64,000 nucleotides of DNA from Sinohyriopsis cumingii (GCA_028554795.2 CM068831.1:67679982-67743981); one strand, 5' to 3'. Shown: positions 50,356-62,533, numbered from the stretch's first letter. Made by a program: numbers and translations. Notes: a model not told the origin generated them from the letters alone.

Positions 50356-53300
50356 TACCATGTTTGATATATAATGGATTTTACATGAGACCAGTATGTC
50401 TGAGGTAATATTTATTGTGTTTTATGGAAGCTACTGTCATTATTCTGGGCTTGTACCTATGCAACATACCGGTTTAAGGGAACGTGACCTTCGTACATGG
50501 CCCTTTGATTACAAGTAAACAGGAGTGCAACCGGTGGGACGAATAAAACACTTGCAACAGAAAGACTACCTTTCCCATACTTCATGAGAATCCCAGTGAC
50601 ACATCTTTCCACATTTATGGCCAGCTTAGGAAACGTTTGCAGGGCTCATCAGGATAGTTTTTGAAAAATCTACAGGACGTTGGATTGCTGATGGTAGATG
50701 TGACAGTCCATGCCACTGTCCACGTTTTGGAACCAATAGTGTGTTAGAGGTGAATTCCGGTGTAGTCTTGGACATCGAGCCAGTAGAGGTAATTTAAGTG
50801 CTTGTTTACAAGATAAAAATTAAAATATTTATTTGTGTGAATATTCTTGTAGATTCGTCAATTCTGGAAAGTTGTATATTTTCATGCACTGGCAAAGATT
50901 TATTTTTATGAGACACAAGAAAATAAGCATGCAGTTACTTCTGTATATTTCGTGCATTTGCTCTGTAAATGCAAATAGTTGCAAATACGTTTGAGCAATG
51001 AATTGGTGACACCATATCAAGAGAAATAGATGTAATGCATGTTAATGCTCATCAGATAATTTGGTTTACCCAGATCAAAGAAGTAACGTCCATAATCTAC
51101 ATCAGAAAGCGGGACTTGCTAGATTGAAGTGGAGGTTGACGTTATTGTCACGTACAGCCATCTGCAGATATAAATGGAACAGGGAGAACACGAGAACCAC
51201 TCAGTATTTTGATGTGTGCAATGTTCATAGTTTTACATATGGCATGATGTTTACTACACCAAATTATATCATTTGATAAGGGGAGAACCCATTACTTTTG
51301 CAGGGAAAACAAACAAAGATCTACAAAAAATCTGACAGAAAAATATAGCATTGTATTTGTTTAATTCCATGTGTGAAGAAATAAAAATGAAATTAATTGC
51401 CAGGGAAAGATAATTTGCGGATGTGAAGAATGGATTTGGAGAACTCCAAACACATCTGTTGGTGCTTCCATCCCATTTAAGTCAGCAATACTATGCAATA
51501 TCAGTAACAGATAAATACTTCCTATCAAAGGCGAGTGAGAATCTTCAAACAAATAGTGGTGACCATCACTTAGCAGGCAACTACAGAGGTTCTGCTTAAC
51601 GAAACTGTAATCAGAATTTTAGAAAGATACAAAAAGACGAAAGTATTCCATCACAAGTTGTCATATTAAAATAAGCATCTCCTCATCAAAGTACTAAACT
51701 TTATACCTAATAATGATGACACAGGGTACCGTTCCATCATATACTTAGGTGCGAACTGTATAACCTATTGTTGGTGAAATAATTACATATTGCTGATTCC
51801 AATATTTTCACTCTTGCATAAATATCCTTGTATATTTATAGATGAAAATATCAGATTTTCCATCATATCTTTGGGCGCTTCATTGTGTGTGCCTGCAGAA
51901 GTTATTCATGCAGAAAAAATGCACTTTTTGAGCAATAACAACTTAAAAATGGCATCAATTTTCAGTAGTGGAAATTAATTGTTGCTTAATTTATTTCAAA
52001 CCAATCGCCCCACCGAGAAATTATATCTCCTTCCCTCCTTGACAAAAGTGATAAACCTAATGTTGTGCTTTGCTGAATCGGAACTGCTTTGCGATCAGAT
52101 ACGATAAAATAGTTTACAAAATGTCAAAATATATTGCAACAGATTATGTCTTCCCAATCACACCACTCGCCAATCATTGATATTTATTGAATCATCATAT
52201 AAAAGAGAATCGTCATGTTTCGTTTTCACTGTAGTTTACTATCCTCCAAAGACTGGGTTTAATGCTGCTCTGTGTCTGAATGATGAACTAGTTTTTGTGA
52301 TTGAAATATTTGACTAGTTGTGATATCTCTTCCTTCTTCTTACAAGTTATGATATTCAAAATCTAAACATCTTGAGTATGTATAGTGCCAGAAAGCCTGC
52401 ACAATATGCAAATTAAATTCACACTAACACAAAATATTCTTAGACTCTAAGTAACTGTTATGAATATTTAATTAGCTTTGTTTGTTAGTTTTATTTTAGA
52501 TTTTTGCATTACATGCTATTGTAATGTAACATTGTATGTTGTTCTTAACCTTGTCCAAAATTCAGCTCATTTCTGCTTGACCCAGATTAACTTCTTTATT
52601 TTATTAATTGTAAACAACTAATACGTAACTATTTATTCTCAGTATGGATGGGTTTAAAATCAGTATTATTATTAATAGAGAAGTAAATTATACATAATCT
52701 AGGTTCTTCTTACTAGGTTATTTACCATCAGGTAATAGTTTGTTTTTTTATCATAGAAAAAAGTAGTTATTCTAATGATTTTTTTCGCTGGAACTACAAA
52801 AGTGCTCTGATATAATTCTTTGATAAAGACATTCACTGCAATTTATAGTGTATTCAAACCTGGAATTATATTTCTGTGACACAACAAAAGACTGTTGGTA
52901 CATAGGCACACTAAGAGTTATAAAAGACACATCATCGCCGTCAGTTTTTGGATTTATTTTTGACTACTACTGAAGTTTATTCAGGACTTGAAATTACTAG
53001 GACTTGTGTCTGTAATTCTTGGATTTTTTGGGTTGATTTAAATCGCAATACTCAAAGTTTTTTTCTCATTTTCATTTTGTATTCTAGGAAAATAAAATAT
53101 TTGTTAATTTTACAACGCATTTTGTCTTCACTCTTTTCTGATTTGTACTTTAAGAGTATAGGTCGTAACATAACAGAGAAAGCAATACCAAACACTTTAG
53201 TAACCTTCAACAAATAATGTGTTTCCATTGAATACAAAGCCAAATTTTTAAAGAAACTTGCAGTGTTGTGAAGAAAATCCCAAATAATCCTGAAAATTCT

Positions 53301-53999
53301 TTCATAAGTCAAAAAAAAAAGATAGAATGCTTCGAATAAATTCAGGATTCGAATGTGCCTACGTATCAGTCGTGTTTATTGATCTGATATGTCAGCAGTC
53401 TTGATGTATCACAATGGTATTATCCATATATATAGCTTTGATATTAGTCACATGGATCCTTGTTTTCCATTGTTTAGGTTACTAATTAAAACAAATATGT
53501 ATAACTTAACATAGCAGTAAAATGAAAATAATTAAAAGCTGAAATGTATTAATTACCCCAAATAATGATGGCAATAACCATAACTCCACAAACATCTCAA
53601 TTAATGACATCATGGACTTCATAAAAGTTTCTAATGACTATGTCCTATCCAAGGTACCAATATTTATTCCTAATCTTTGAAATTATTAGATCCACAAGAA
53701 CATATTAGCAAATTAAGACTAAAACAGAATCAAGTCAATATATCTTCAAGAGACTGGTGTCATTTACACTTCTCCAAAAGCTTACAGATAAAATACTGGT
53801 ACTAAATGTATATGAAGTCTGTATTAAATATGCGTCTACTGGTCTGAATATTTTATTAAATTTACTCAATTTATCCCGATAACATTAACATGTTTAAGGG
53901 CAGATGGAAGCCATGCAAATCATAATCAAAATAGCATCAACCAAGCCGGTGAACAATGTGAGCTGATGCACAAATATAACCTTATGTTTGGCTCTGTGT
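50356..53999. other. Unit 4, diverged blocks A-B
   Basis: Recognisable landmarks of unit 1 remain: near 50600-50780 (as 2095-2250), 51060-51420 (as 2530-2890), 52230-52440 (as 3030-3280) and 53200-53430 (as 3290-3530). Stretches at about 51540-52200, 52450-53050 and 53430-53999 show no match that I can see, and no gene. ORFs near 52948-53312 overlap on both strands in low-complexity AT-rich sequence. Confidence 0.5.
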
Positions 54000-54303
54000 T
54001 TGTGCGTGTGTGTGATTTGAATTTTTCACGTAGCTGTAATTATGTTGCAGTCATACTGCTACGATATCTAGAGTGTGGTAGTTTATATGATATCTAACAC
54101 TGGAGCATCATACTGAAAACATGTAGCATCATTTCCCACCCAGTCAAATTGTCCTAACACTAACATCTTAATGCTGAGCACCAAGTGAGGCAGCTGCAAG
54201 TACCATTTTTATAAGTCTTTGGTATGACTTGGCCAGGGTTCAAAACTGCGACCTCCAACATCCGAGTCAGATGTTCTAACCACTTAGGCTACCAGGGTGG
54301 TAC
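54000..54303 (-). mobile_element. tRNA-headed SINE in unit 4 (copy b, more decayed)
   Basis: Same family and orientation as 50055-50355, over the full length: a CA-rich end near 54000, body with tatctaacactgg and agcaccaagtgaggcagctg, and the tRNA-like head at 54236-54300. The A box region reads TAGCCTAAGTGG on the minus strand, and the B box is degraded (GTTTTGAACCC), so Pol III transcription is unlikely. The plus-strand ORF at 54224-54469 runs across it and is not a gene. Confidence 0.7.
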
Positions 54304-55165
54304 CTTATGCATTCATGTGACTCACTCACATCCTGGAAAGAGAAATCACGGACGACACCAAATTTTTCAATCCATTATACCTTCTGCTCTTGGATTTTCT
54401 CAATCAAATCTTGCTGAAGTCCTCAAGGTCTCTACCTTCTTCCATGGCGATCAACCATACATGAAATAAAATATATCTTACATTCAGTGTTGTGAGTAAG
54501 TACCTTAATTACTAAGAGACTTCTTGTGAATTTATTGGTTCATGATAAAATACCAAACTTTCCTCTTATAATCATCATAGCTTCGAAAGCTGAATTCCTT
54601 TTCATTACATTCTTCTCATCCAACCTTGATCATGGGATCCTACGTGCTACAATGTACTGAACGTTTTCAGGATAGTCACTCTTTCTGTCTCCTATAACGT
54701 AACCATATTAAAACTTGTATCAAATCCATCTCTGGCTGATGTTACATGTACATTTTCCTTTGACCCAGAATATAAAGTGTTAGACAATATATCTGGCCCT
54801 GCAACATAGGTTTGAGCTTTATCCATTTAAGACCCTGGTACACCTGAGGAATTTATCAGGTAAAAAGAATCTGAATCTAATAGTCAGTGATACACAAATT
54901 TCATATTAATTCAGGTATCAAAGCCAAAGTAACTCATATATATAGTATTGACCTAGATAATAATCTCTCAAGCCACATCTACAACTAGCACGTAAAAACC
55001 TTTATCTAAAAACAAACTAGTGATTTAACTGGATATAATACCAGCAGTCATACACATGTGCCAGTAAATCACAACACATTATGAGGCATCTAGGCCATGT
55101 TGGCATCAATCAATGGATGCGTGGATGGTCAGACAGATGGATAAATAATGAATGTATACAGAAGA

Positions 55166-55168
<3 letters not shown>
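54304..55168. other. Unassigned AT-rich stretch in unit 4
   Basis: I see no gene, repeat family or unit landmark here. Confidence 0.4.

Positions 55169-55243
<75 letters not shown>
55169..55243. repeat. (AT)n microsatellite
   Basis: About 37 uninterrupted AT units. It explains the isoleucine/tyrosine-repeat ORFs on the minus strand. Confidence 0.95.
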
Positions 55244-55247
<4 letters not shown>

Positions 55248-55989
55248 AAGGTGAAATAATCAAATGACAATAAGAAACAATACATGGCTTGATTACATAT
55301 TTTAAAGTGGACATGTAATGTACACATGTTGTTATTGCTGAGCTTGCGTGTTTTTTTTATAGTCTTATCATCAATTCGTCTACCTTAAAGTTTTCCTATC
55401 TTTACGTTTTCTCGTTTTATCCAGCCCGAACACGATATTTATTTCCAGTACAGTAATGTGTAAGTTGAAATAATTCATCTTTTTCTATCTTTTGATTCTT
55501 ATGTTCAAGTTGAGAGTAAAAGTGTCAGAATTATCCTGATATGTTTTAATTCTTTTTCAATTTTTATTATTTCTTGGCCTAGAACATATATCTCTGTTTA
55601 TAATCGATTCCATGGGTTGTATATATCATGCGTGGTGAAGCAAATCATCTGCTCTTAGTGTTGTCGATTGAATGATCTGAATAGCAGTAGAATAAAGTAC
55701 TGAATTTCTATCTTGACTCGCCTTCAGCTTCTAAAACTGTTTTATGCTCTTGTAAATCAATTTCAATTTCTACAACACTGAGATTTTGGTGGATTTTCTG
55801 GGCATTCTATTCAATTAGCCTTATTAGTAACTCATTGTCCACTTGTACCTTCCATCATTTGATGTCTTTCAATTGTTCTCACTTAACTAGTAGTAAGTAA
55901 AGTGATGAAGTAGTAAAATCAAGGACACGGTTATTGTGGGGGAGTAATTAAGTAGTACATTCAAGGGCATGACAATTTTATTAATGTGG
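55244..55989. other. Unit 4, block B fragment
   Basis: 55340-55760 aligns with 24195-24660 of unit 2 (shared atccagcccgaa) and more weakly with 5500-5950. 55860-55950 aligns with 6045-6120. No gene. Confidence 0.6.
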
Positions 55990-56107
55990 GCGTTTATTAA
56001 TGTAGTGTGTATTTGTGTGTGATTTGTATTTTTAACTTAGCTTTAGCAATTTTGCAGTCATATCGCTACGATGTCTGCAGTTTGACAGTTTATAGTGGTG
56101 TCTAGAA

Positions 56108-56119
56108 CTGAGACATCAT
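56108..56119 (+). repeat. Left target-site duplication of the nested SINE
   Basis: ctgagacatcat, repeated exactly at 56371-56382. The repeated sequence belongs to the host SINE. Confidence 0.85.
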
Positions 56120-56370
56120 TGTTGTTGTTGTTGTGGGGTTTAACGCCATTTTTCAGCACACCATAGGCTATACATGGCGGCCAGTATTATTGGTGGAGGA
56201 AGAACCCGGGAAAACCCCGGAAAGAACCACCGACCCACGAGAAGCCACTGGCAAGCTTTCTCACATACCCACATTGTCCGAATCCGAGACTCGAACCAAC
56301 GCAGACAAAGGAGAGATGGCAGTGATCCGTAACGGAGAGCGCTTTAGACCACTCGGCCACTCGGGGCCCC
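56120..56370 (-). mobile_element. Nested tRNA-headed SINE with (AAC)n tail
   Basis: 251-base element on the minus strand between perfect 12-base repeats. Its head resembles a class II (Leu/Ser-like) tRNA with A box TGGCCGAGTGGTC (plus-strand 56347-56359) and B box GGTTCGAGTCTC (56286-56297), both close to the Pol III consensus. A GC-richer body follows, then the end ggcgttaaaccc and an AAC-repeat tail (gttgttgttg at 56120 on the plus strand). It depends on a LINE partner for movement. Intact promoter boxes and perfect repeats make it the youngest insertion visible in this region. Confidence 0.85.
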
Positions 56371-56382
56371 CTGAGACATCAT
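56371..56382 (+). repeat. Right target-site duplication of the nested SINE
   Basis: Exact copy of 56108-56119, directly after the element's tRNA-like 5' end (ggggcccc on the plus strand). Confidence 0.85.
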
Positions 56383-56445
56383 GCCGCAGATATAAAGCAT
56401 CATGTCCAACCCAGGAACATTATCCTGACACCAAACCGACTATTT

Positions 56446-57039
56446 AGCGTTTACAATTATTTTGACACACTCACTACATCCCGAAGCATTAAGTCCCTTG
56501 CACTTGTGATATTCTTCACCAAATGACGGATCACAACCAGCGACGCTTAGAAAAGTTTACATTTTCTGTGTATGCAGATCATAAAGTCTGCATAACAACA
56601 GAACAATTCTTTGATTTGATGTGTGCAAAAGAGCACATAGTCAGTATAGTACATAATTCATTGCAAATGCTCTGTTTCCTAAATAAAAGAATACATAAAT
56701 TAATAATGGCAATAAAAAATGTGCAAATAAATGTTTGGGGATAGACAGACAGACAAAGTGAGAACTCGACAGCGAGAGAAAATCATCTAAGTTGGAATGC
56801 ATTACCAACATATTTACCTAAGTATTTTAGAGTTGGTAAAACTTCATTTTGGGGTAATTAAAGTAATTTGTACATGCTTGGTGTCTTCCAATAATAAGGA
56901 CCAATACAAGATTCCATATGTGAGAGGAATACAGGACAGCTTAAAACAAAATGATATTCACACATTCGTCGAAATTGACTTAGTCTTTTAAGCAAAGAGA
57001 TGTGGGGTCGTATATCTATCCCATCATGGCATGCTTGCT
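56446..57039. other. Unit 4, end of block B
   Basis: Aligns with 6850-7320 of unit 1 and, more closely, with 25760-26260 of unit 2. No gene. Confidence 0.6.
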
Positions 57040-57960
57040 TTAATCTACGCAGACTGCAAGCGAATACGAAGCTACAGAATATTACTGTTCGTGGCCTTAT
57101 ATTTGCCGACGAATGTTCCCTGAATCTCAATTATAAGTTTGACATGTAAAACGGTATGGATCATTTCTTGTAGCTTGTTATTATTACGGTCTCAAAATCT
57201 ATCAAAACGACAGCAGGTAATCAGTTCATATAGCCAACCATTAGAGCACATGTGTAATCACTATTGCCAGTGACACGTTCACCTATCTCGGCAGCACACT
57301 GTCACCTACTGTCCACTTCGATGATGAAACGGCTGAATTGGCAAAGCAAGTGTGGCCTTTGGCAGAATACGCGCAAACGTGTGGGAGCGAAGAGGTATCA
57401 GTCTACACGTAAAACTGAAGGCCTACAAAGCCACCGTGTTGCCAAACTTGTTATATGTTAGCGTATGCCACGACGTTCAATGGTTTTCTCATGGGCTGCT
57501 GAGGAAACTCGTGAGGATAAGATGGCAGAACAGGGTCGCAGCATCTGAGTTTCTCAGACGCGCAAACATTCCAATTATACGCACTGTGCTAATGAAATTA
57601 CAGTGGAGACAGGCAGGCCCCATCGCCAGGATATCAGGATCTCAGATGGGCTACCAACAAGAAGATCGTCTATGTTCAGCTCAAGGAGGGAAAGTGATCT
57701 CACAGTGATTATAATTAACGCTTCACAGATTCCTTCAAGTCATCCTTAAAATACTTCAACACTGTCCTTGAGCATTTGGATGATCTCGCACAGGATCCCT
57801 CCCCTGGGGCAGTCTCATCCATGCTGGAGCTCAAGAATTTGAACTGATGAAAATTGAAGAGTCAGACAGAAAGGTGAACAAGGTAAATCTGGAAAATGCA
57901 GCACATCCTGCATTGACCAAGCAAACGCAACCGGCATTTGCTGTCGAGTGTACAACAGAC
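57040..57960 (+). pseudogene. Decayed RTE/L1-like reverse transcriptase remnant, unit 4 copy
   Basis: Same remnant as in units 1 and 3, but the C-terminal half is better kept. TYLGSTLS is at about 57270-57300, then a frame open at 57352-57708 with FGRIRANVWERRGISL, YKATVLPNLLY and RIRWQNRVAASEFLRRANIP. The 3' lysine-rich tail region continues to about 57960 in another frame. The palm motifs seen in units 1 and 3 are mostly lost. The open 118-codon stretch is a surviving piece of the retrotransposon ORF, not a host gene. Confidence 0.8.
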
Positions 57961-59352
57961 TGTAGGAGCACCAATTGACCTGATCTCACGTACCCACACA
58001 ACTCAAAACAGTTATTAATATCCTAGTAAACAGTAAGTTAACTAATAAATTGTAAAACGCTTACAAGTTCAGACTCCGCAGGAAAACTGCAAAAATAATT
58101 AGTATTTTGTGATTAATCTTTTGCAAGTAATAATTGGTCTAGAAAACATTTCTAAATGCAAACTGCATTGAGAGCAAAAAGGTTAATTATTTTCTTTCAT
58201 TATATTCAGCACAGCTTATTGATGTGATTAATGCGGGGATTTAAGTGAGTGTAAAATTAGATGTGTCAGGTAAATACAAAATTAAAATTGTTTATCTTCA
58301 AGCATATGAATAGGTAATCATTTATTATATTACAAGCTAGTCGAAGTCTTTGATGCAAAATTTGTTCTAATAATAAACGTAGATAGTACTCGATTGGTAC
58401 AATATTGATGTATTAATTTAAGTAATATAATCGCTGGTTGTTTCATGATCCAAAAGGAGAAGATTTCATTGAGTAATAGTCTTTTAAGTCTTTTGTACAA
58501 ATAAATTTTAAACAAGTTCGTCTTGACTAAAGGCGTTTGGAGGCTAGTTCCATCAGGAAGTTGTATCTTAACACCTGTTGCTCAAATTGTCGAAGGTATC
58601 AAGTCGTCACACTATCGTGCATTTGAAAAATATGTTAATCTTTATTTGTAGCTTCTTGTTGAAGTCTTTTCCATTCACTTATTCACAAAATTTAGCATAA
58701 GTCATAGATTTTGTTTGTCCCACAAAAATATATTCCTGAACTAAAAAGAAGGACTTTAATAGGATTGTATGCACTCCATAAGTCCACCGTAGGAACGAAA
58801 GGTGAAAACTTAAGATATCGTTAATAATTTCCTTAAACAGATAAAATACAAAAAAAACATTATGCTGTGACCTTCTGGAATGTGTTAATTTAGACAAAAA
58901 CTGAACTTAGTGTATTCTGAAATAGTGTATTTTTGAGGAATAAGGAAAAGTGGTATTATACGGTAAATAAAAGCAGGTGATATCTAGTGAATAAATTCAA
59001 CGTACTAAGCTTCATTCGGACACTTATTTGGAAGAAAGCAACGGAAGAATACCAAATACTCGCAAAAGTCTGCACAAACATGCATTACAGGCTGTTGAAT
59101 TTTTATTAATATGAACAGATTCGAACTAAGGAAGTCGAAGTCAAGTGTGTTACGCAAGATAAGGGCATACAATTCCGACATGGTTTGGGCTATAATACGT
59201 ACGTACAGGTTCTTGGAGATGACAAAGTAGTTATATTTATCTTCGGAAAATGATATCTTAAAGATAATTTAATTCAGAAATGGAATTAAAATGTAAACAA
59301 ATGACAAAAAGCATTCCGCTACAGTCAATTTTATATTTTTCTGTTTTATTTA
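57961..59352. other. Unit 4 block C, ending without a lectin gene
   Basis: From about 58126 this aligns with 14351-15540 (shared ttatattcagcaca near 58200, then 58540-58690, and 59160-59330 with 15365-15540). It contains an uninterrupted version of the site where the Jockey-like element sits in unit 1. Homology stops before the lectin promoter, and block E begins after the CATA microsatellite. Confidence 0.6.
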
Positions 59353-59430
59353 ACATACATACATACATACATGCATACATACATACATACATACATACAT
59401 ACATACATACATACATACATACAAACATAT
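59353..59430. repeat. (CATA)n microsatellite
   Basis: About 18 tetranucleotide units with one G change. It gives repetitive ORFs on both strands that are not genes. Confidence 0.95.
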
Positions 59431-60468
59431 GTGTGTGTACGTTTGTAAAATGTGCGAAATGGGGACATATATGTGAATACACACCAACAGTGCGGGTACA
59501 CACCTCGAAACCGGGATGTACACACTTTAGTAATGTCGGCTTAAATGGAATGCCAGTCCGGTACCTAATGATACAAACTTTGAAATAGGCGTATCTGAGC
59601 ATGTCTCTGTTTTGTCGGCATTTTTTCAGATTATGTTATACACAACAATATCCACGTATCACTCGACTCAAAACTTTGCGTGTATCAGTCGGAAAACTGT
59701 GTTCACGTCTATGCGGTAAACTTTCACACTGTTTTGCTGTCTGCTTGAGCACTTTGCTTCAGAAATACTCACCGAAGATGGCATCAAGAAGAGCTAACAG
59801 GATTGAAATCATTTATGTAAACATAGACAAATATAAATGAAATAGTTTCTATTTTAACACAGAGAGCAATATCGATATACATGTTTATTAAATGTAGTCT
59901 AATATTCATAACACATTTCGCCAAATTAAAACGAGAACACAAGAAAACTGAATAAAAGGTTTGATGCATATGTTATGCACGGTTTTTCGATGGGCAAAGG
60001 ATTCTAGCCGTTCATCTGTTCCTCGTATATTTACCTTATATTTAACTCTGAGCAATTGATATTTGGATAAGAAATACACTGGAAAATATCAACATAGATG
60101 TTAGTTCCTGTGGTTAGAAGAATAATAACGAACAGTCTACGTGTTAAAAAAAAAAAACAACATAATACCATTTCTTTCCTCCAATTAACCGCGTTAGAAG
60201 TTAAGCTTGAACCAATAAGAAATAAAAAGAAGTTTTGTAAAAACTTGTACATGACACCAGTCACGACGCTGAAAGTACAAGTTTTCATACTCATATTTAG
60301 TGTTTCTCGATGTATCTAAAATGTGCTTTCTGGCTGAAGTACAAATAATGTGAAACAAAATAATAATATAAATTTTGTTTGACTCAGACGTAAATTATCA
60401 AACATTTCTCATTCTTACCACTTTTAGTCAGTACCTTTTAATATTCTTTCTCTTTCTGTCTGTCTGTA

Positions 60469-60469
<1 letters not shown>

Positions 60470-60521
<52 letters not shown>
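60470..60521 (+). repeat. (CT)n microsatellite
   Basis: About 25 CT units. The equivalent place in the other array (20416-20460) is an interrupted, much shorter tract. Confidence 0.9.
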
Positions 60522-60523
<2 letters not shown>

Positions 60524-60734
60524 CTCTGTTCCTTCTGTCTTTCTTCCGTCTTGCTAGCTTGATTTCTTTCTGGCTGCATGTCCCTTGTTTTGCCCTATTT
60601 CTAAGGACCCGATGACATTAGTTTATTAATTTGGATGGGAACTGTGTTCATGAGGTGAGAGTACTGCAATATTTAGATGTATATATCAAATGCATAGTAA
60701 AATAGATCTTTATGATAAAAATCTCCCCGTTTAG

Positions 60735-60773
60735 ATGGTAAAAGTCATATATACCTGTTTTGTATGTTTTACA

Positions 60774-60822
<49 letters not shown>

Positions 60823-61225
60823 CAGAAGAGTCAGGTAGAAGATGTTTATCTCGTTTCACAATGCCCATTTTCATCACATCTTGAAAACAGATTCACACCA
60901 GTGACTTTCTTAGAAAGAAATACCCTTGTTGTATCCACGTGTATGCGGTAAAAATTCACAGTTTTGCTGTCGGCTTGCTCACTTTGCCTCAGAAATACTC
61001 ACCGAAGATGGCATCAAGAAGAGCTAACAGGATTGAAATCATTTATGTAAACATAGACAAATATAAATGAAACAGTTTCTCTTTTAACACAGAGAGCAAT
61101 ATCGATATACATGTTTATTAAATGTAGTCTAATATTCATAACACATTTCGCCAAATTAGAACAAGAACACAAGAAAACTGAATAAAATGGTAAAAGTCAT
61201 ATATACCTGTTTTGTATGTTTTACA

Positions 61226-61280
<55 letters not shown>

Positions 61281-61525
61281 CAGAAGAGTCAGGTAGAAGA
61301 TGTTTATCTCGTTTCACAATGCCCATTTTCATCACATCTTGAAAACAGATTCACACCAGTGACTTTCTTAGAAAGAAATACCCTTGTTGCATCCACGTTT
61401 ATGCGGTAAAAATTCACACAGTTTTGCTGTCGGCTTGCACACTTTGCTTCAGAAATACTCACCGAAGATGGCATCAAGAAGAGCTAACAGGATTGAAATC
61501 ATTTATGTAAACATAGACAAATATG
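60735..61525 (+). repeat. 452-base tandem duplication with (TG)n tracts
   Basis: The segment starting atggtaaaagtcat at 60735 starts again at 61187. The two copies are nearly identical through the TG tract (60776-60821 and 61229-61279) and the 19-codon conserved stretch, diverging after about 61525. High identity and the exact period point to a recent unequal exchange. Confidence 0.85.
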
Positions 61526-62412
61526 TATGAAATAGTTTATTTTTAACAGACAGCGCAATATCGATATATATGTATGTTAATTTCTAGTCGAACGTTCAGA
61601 ACACATTTCGCCAAATTAGAACGGATATTATACACGGTTTAAGATATTCTAGTCGTTCATCTATTATTGTATATTTAACTTATATTTAATTCTGAGCCAT
61701 TTAAATTTGGATAAGAAATACAGAGGAATAAATCAACATTGATCTTAGTTCATTCGAATGTGGTTGGAAGCAACATAACGAACAGTCTATATGGTAAAAA
61801 AAAAACATAACACCATTCTATCCTCCAATTATCCACGTTAAAGTTAAATCCAACAAGACAAGCTTGAGCCAATAAGGAATAAAAATAAGATTTGTAAGAA
61901 CTTGTACATGACACCAATTAAGATGCTGAAAATAAAATTGTTCATACTCTTATTTAGTGTTTATCGATGTATCTTAAATGTGCATGCTAGCTGAAGCATA
62001 AATAATGTGAAACAAAATAATAATATAAATTTCGTTTGACTCAAAGGTCAATTATTGAACACTTCTCATTCTGTCCTGGTTTAGTCAGTACCTTTTTATA
62101 TTCTCTCTCGATGGATCGAGCGATCGATCGATATATCCACATTGTCCTCTCTCTGCCTTTCTTCCTTCTTGTTTGCTTGATTACTTTCTGGCTTTAAGTT
62201 CCTTCTTTTGCCCTATATCTAGGGACCCGATGACTACAGTCATTAGTTTCTTAATAGCGATGGGAACTGTTCATGCGGTGAGATTACTGCAATATTTAGA
62301 TGTATATATTAAATGCATAGCAAAATTAATATGTTTCCCTCATTATTTGTCTAAAAAAAGTCCCCGTTTTCATAGTCAAAATCATATGTCCCCATTTTGT
62401 AGGTTTTGCAAG

Positions 62413-62415
<3 letters not shown>

Positions 62416-62446
<31 letters not shown>
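62416..62446 (+). repeat. (TG)n microsatellite
   Basis: About 15 TG units, paralogous to 21892-21928. Confidence 0.9.
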
Positions 62447-62448
<2 letters not shown>

Positions 62449-62533
62449 ACAGAATAGTCAAGTAGAATATGCTTGTCATCTTTCACAATGCCCATCTTAT
62501 TCAGATTTTGAAAACAGATTCACACCGATGACT

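Larger units (their letters stand above)
55990..56445 (-). mobile_element. Headless SINE (copy c) interrupted by a younger SINE
   Basis: Body and CA-rich end of the same family as 50055-50355, in two pieces: 55990-56119 and 56383-56445. The tRNA-like head is missing. The second piece contains ttatcctgacaccaaaccga, matching copy a. The break is exactly the insertion site of the element at 56120-56370. Confidence 0.7.
59431..62533. repeat. Enlarged block E array following unit 4
   Basis: Counterpart of 20135-22030, with extra copies. The aagcttgagcc-type start occurs at about 60203 and 61860. The TG tract with the following segment is duplicated in tandem (period 452; see 60735-61525). A short conserved stretch beginning with ATG at 59778, 61008 and 61468 (also 20931) encodes MASRRANRIEIIYVNIDKY. 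No gene is supported. The array ends at an abrupt junction with block A near 62534. Confidence 0.7.

Noticed and set aside
55106..55327. Isoleucine/tyrosine-repeat ORFs
   Set aside because: They are produced by the (AT)n microsatellite at 55169-55243.
57352..57708. 118-codon ORF as a host gene
   Set aside because: Motifs such as RANVWERRGISL and the flanking remnant identify it as a surviving piece of a retrotransposon reverse transcriptase.
59258..59602. 114- and 102-codon ORFs on opposite strands
   Set aside because: Both are opened by the CATA tetranucleotide repeat.
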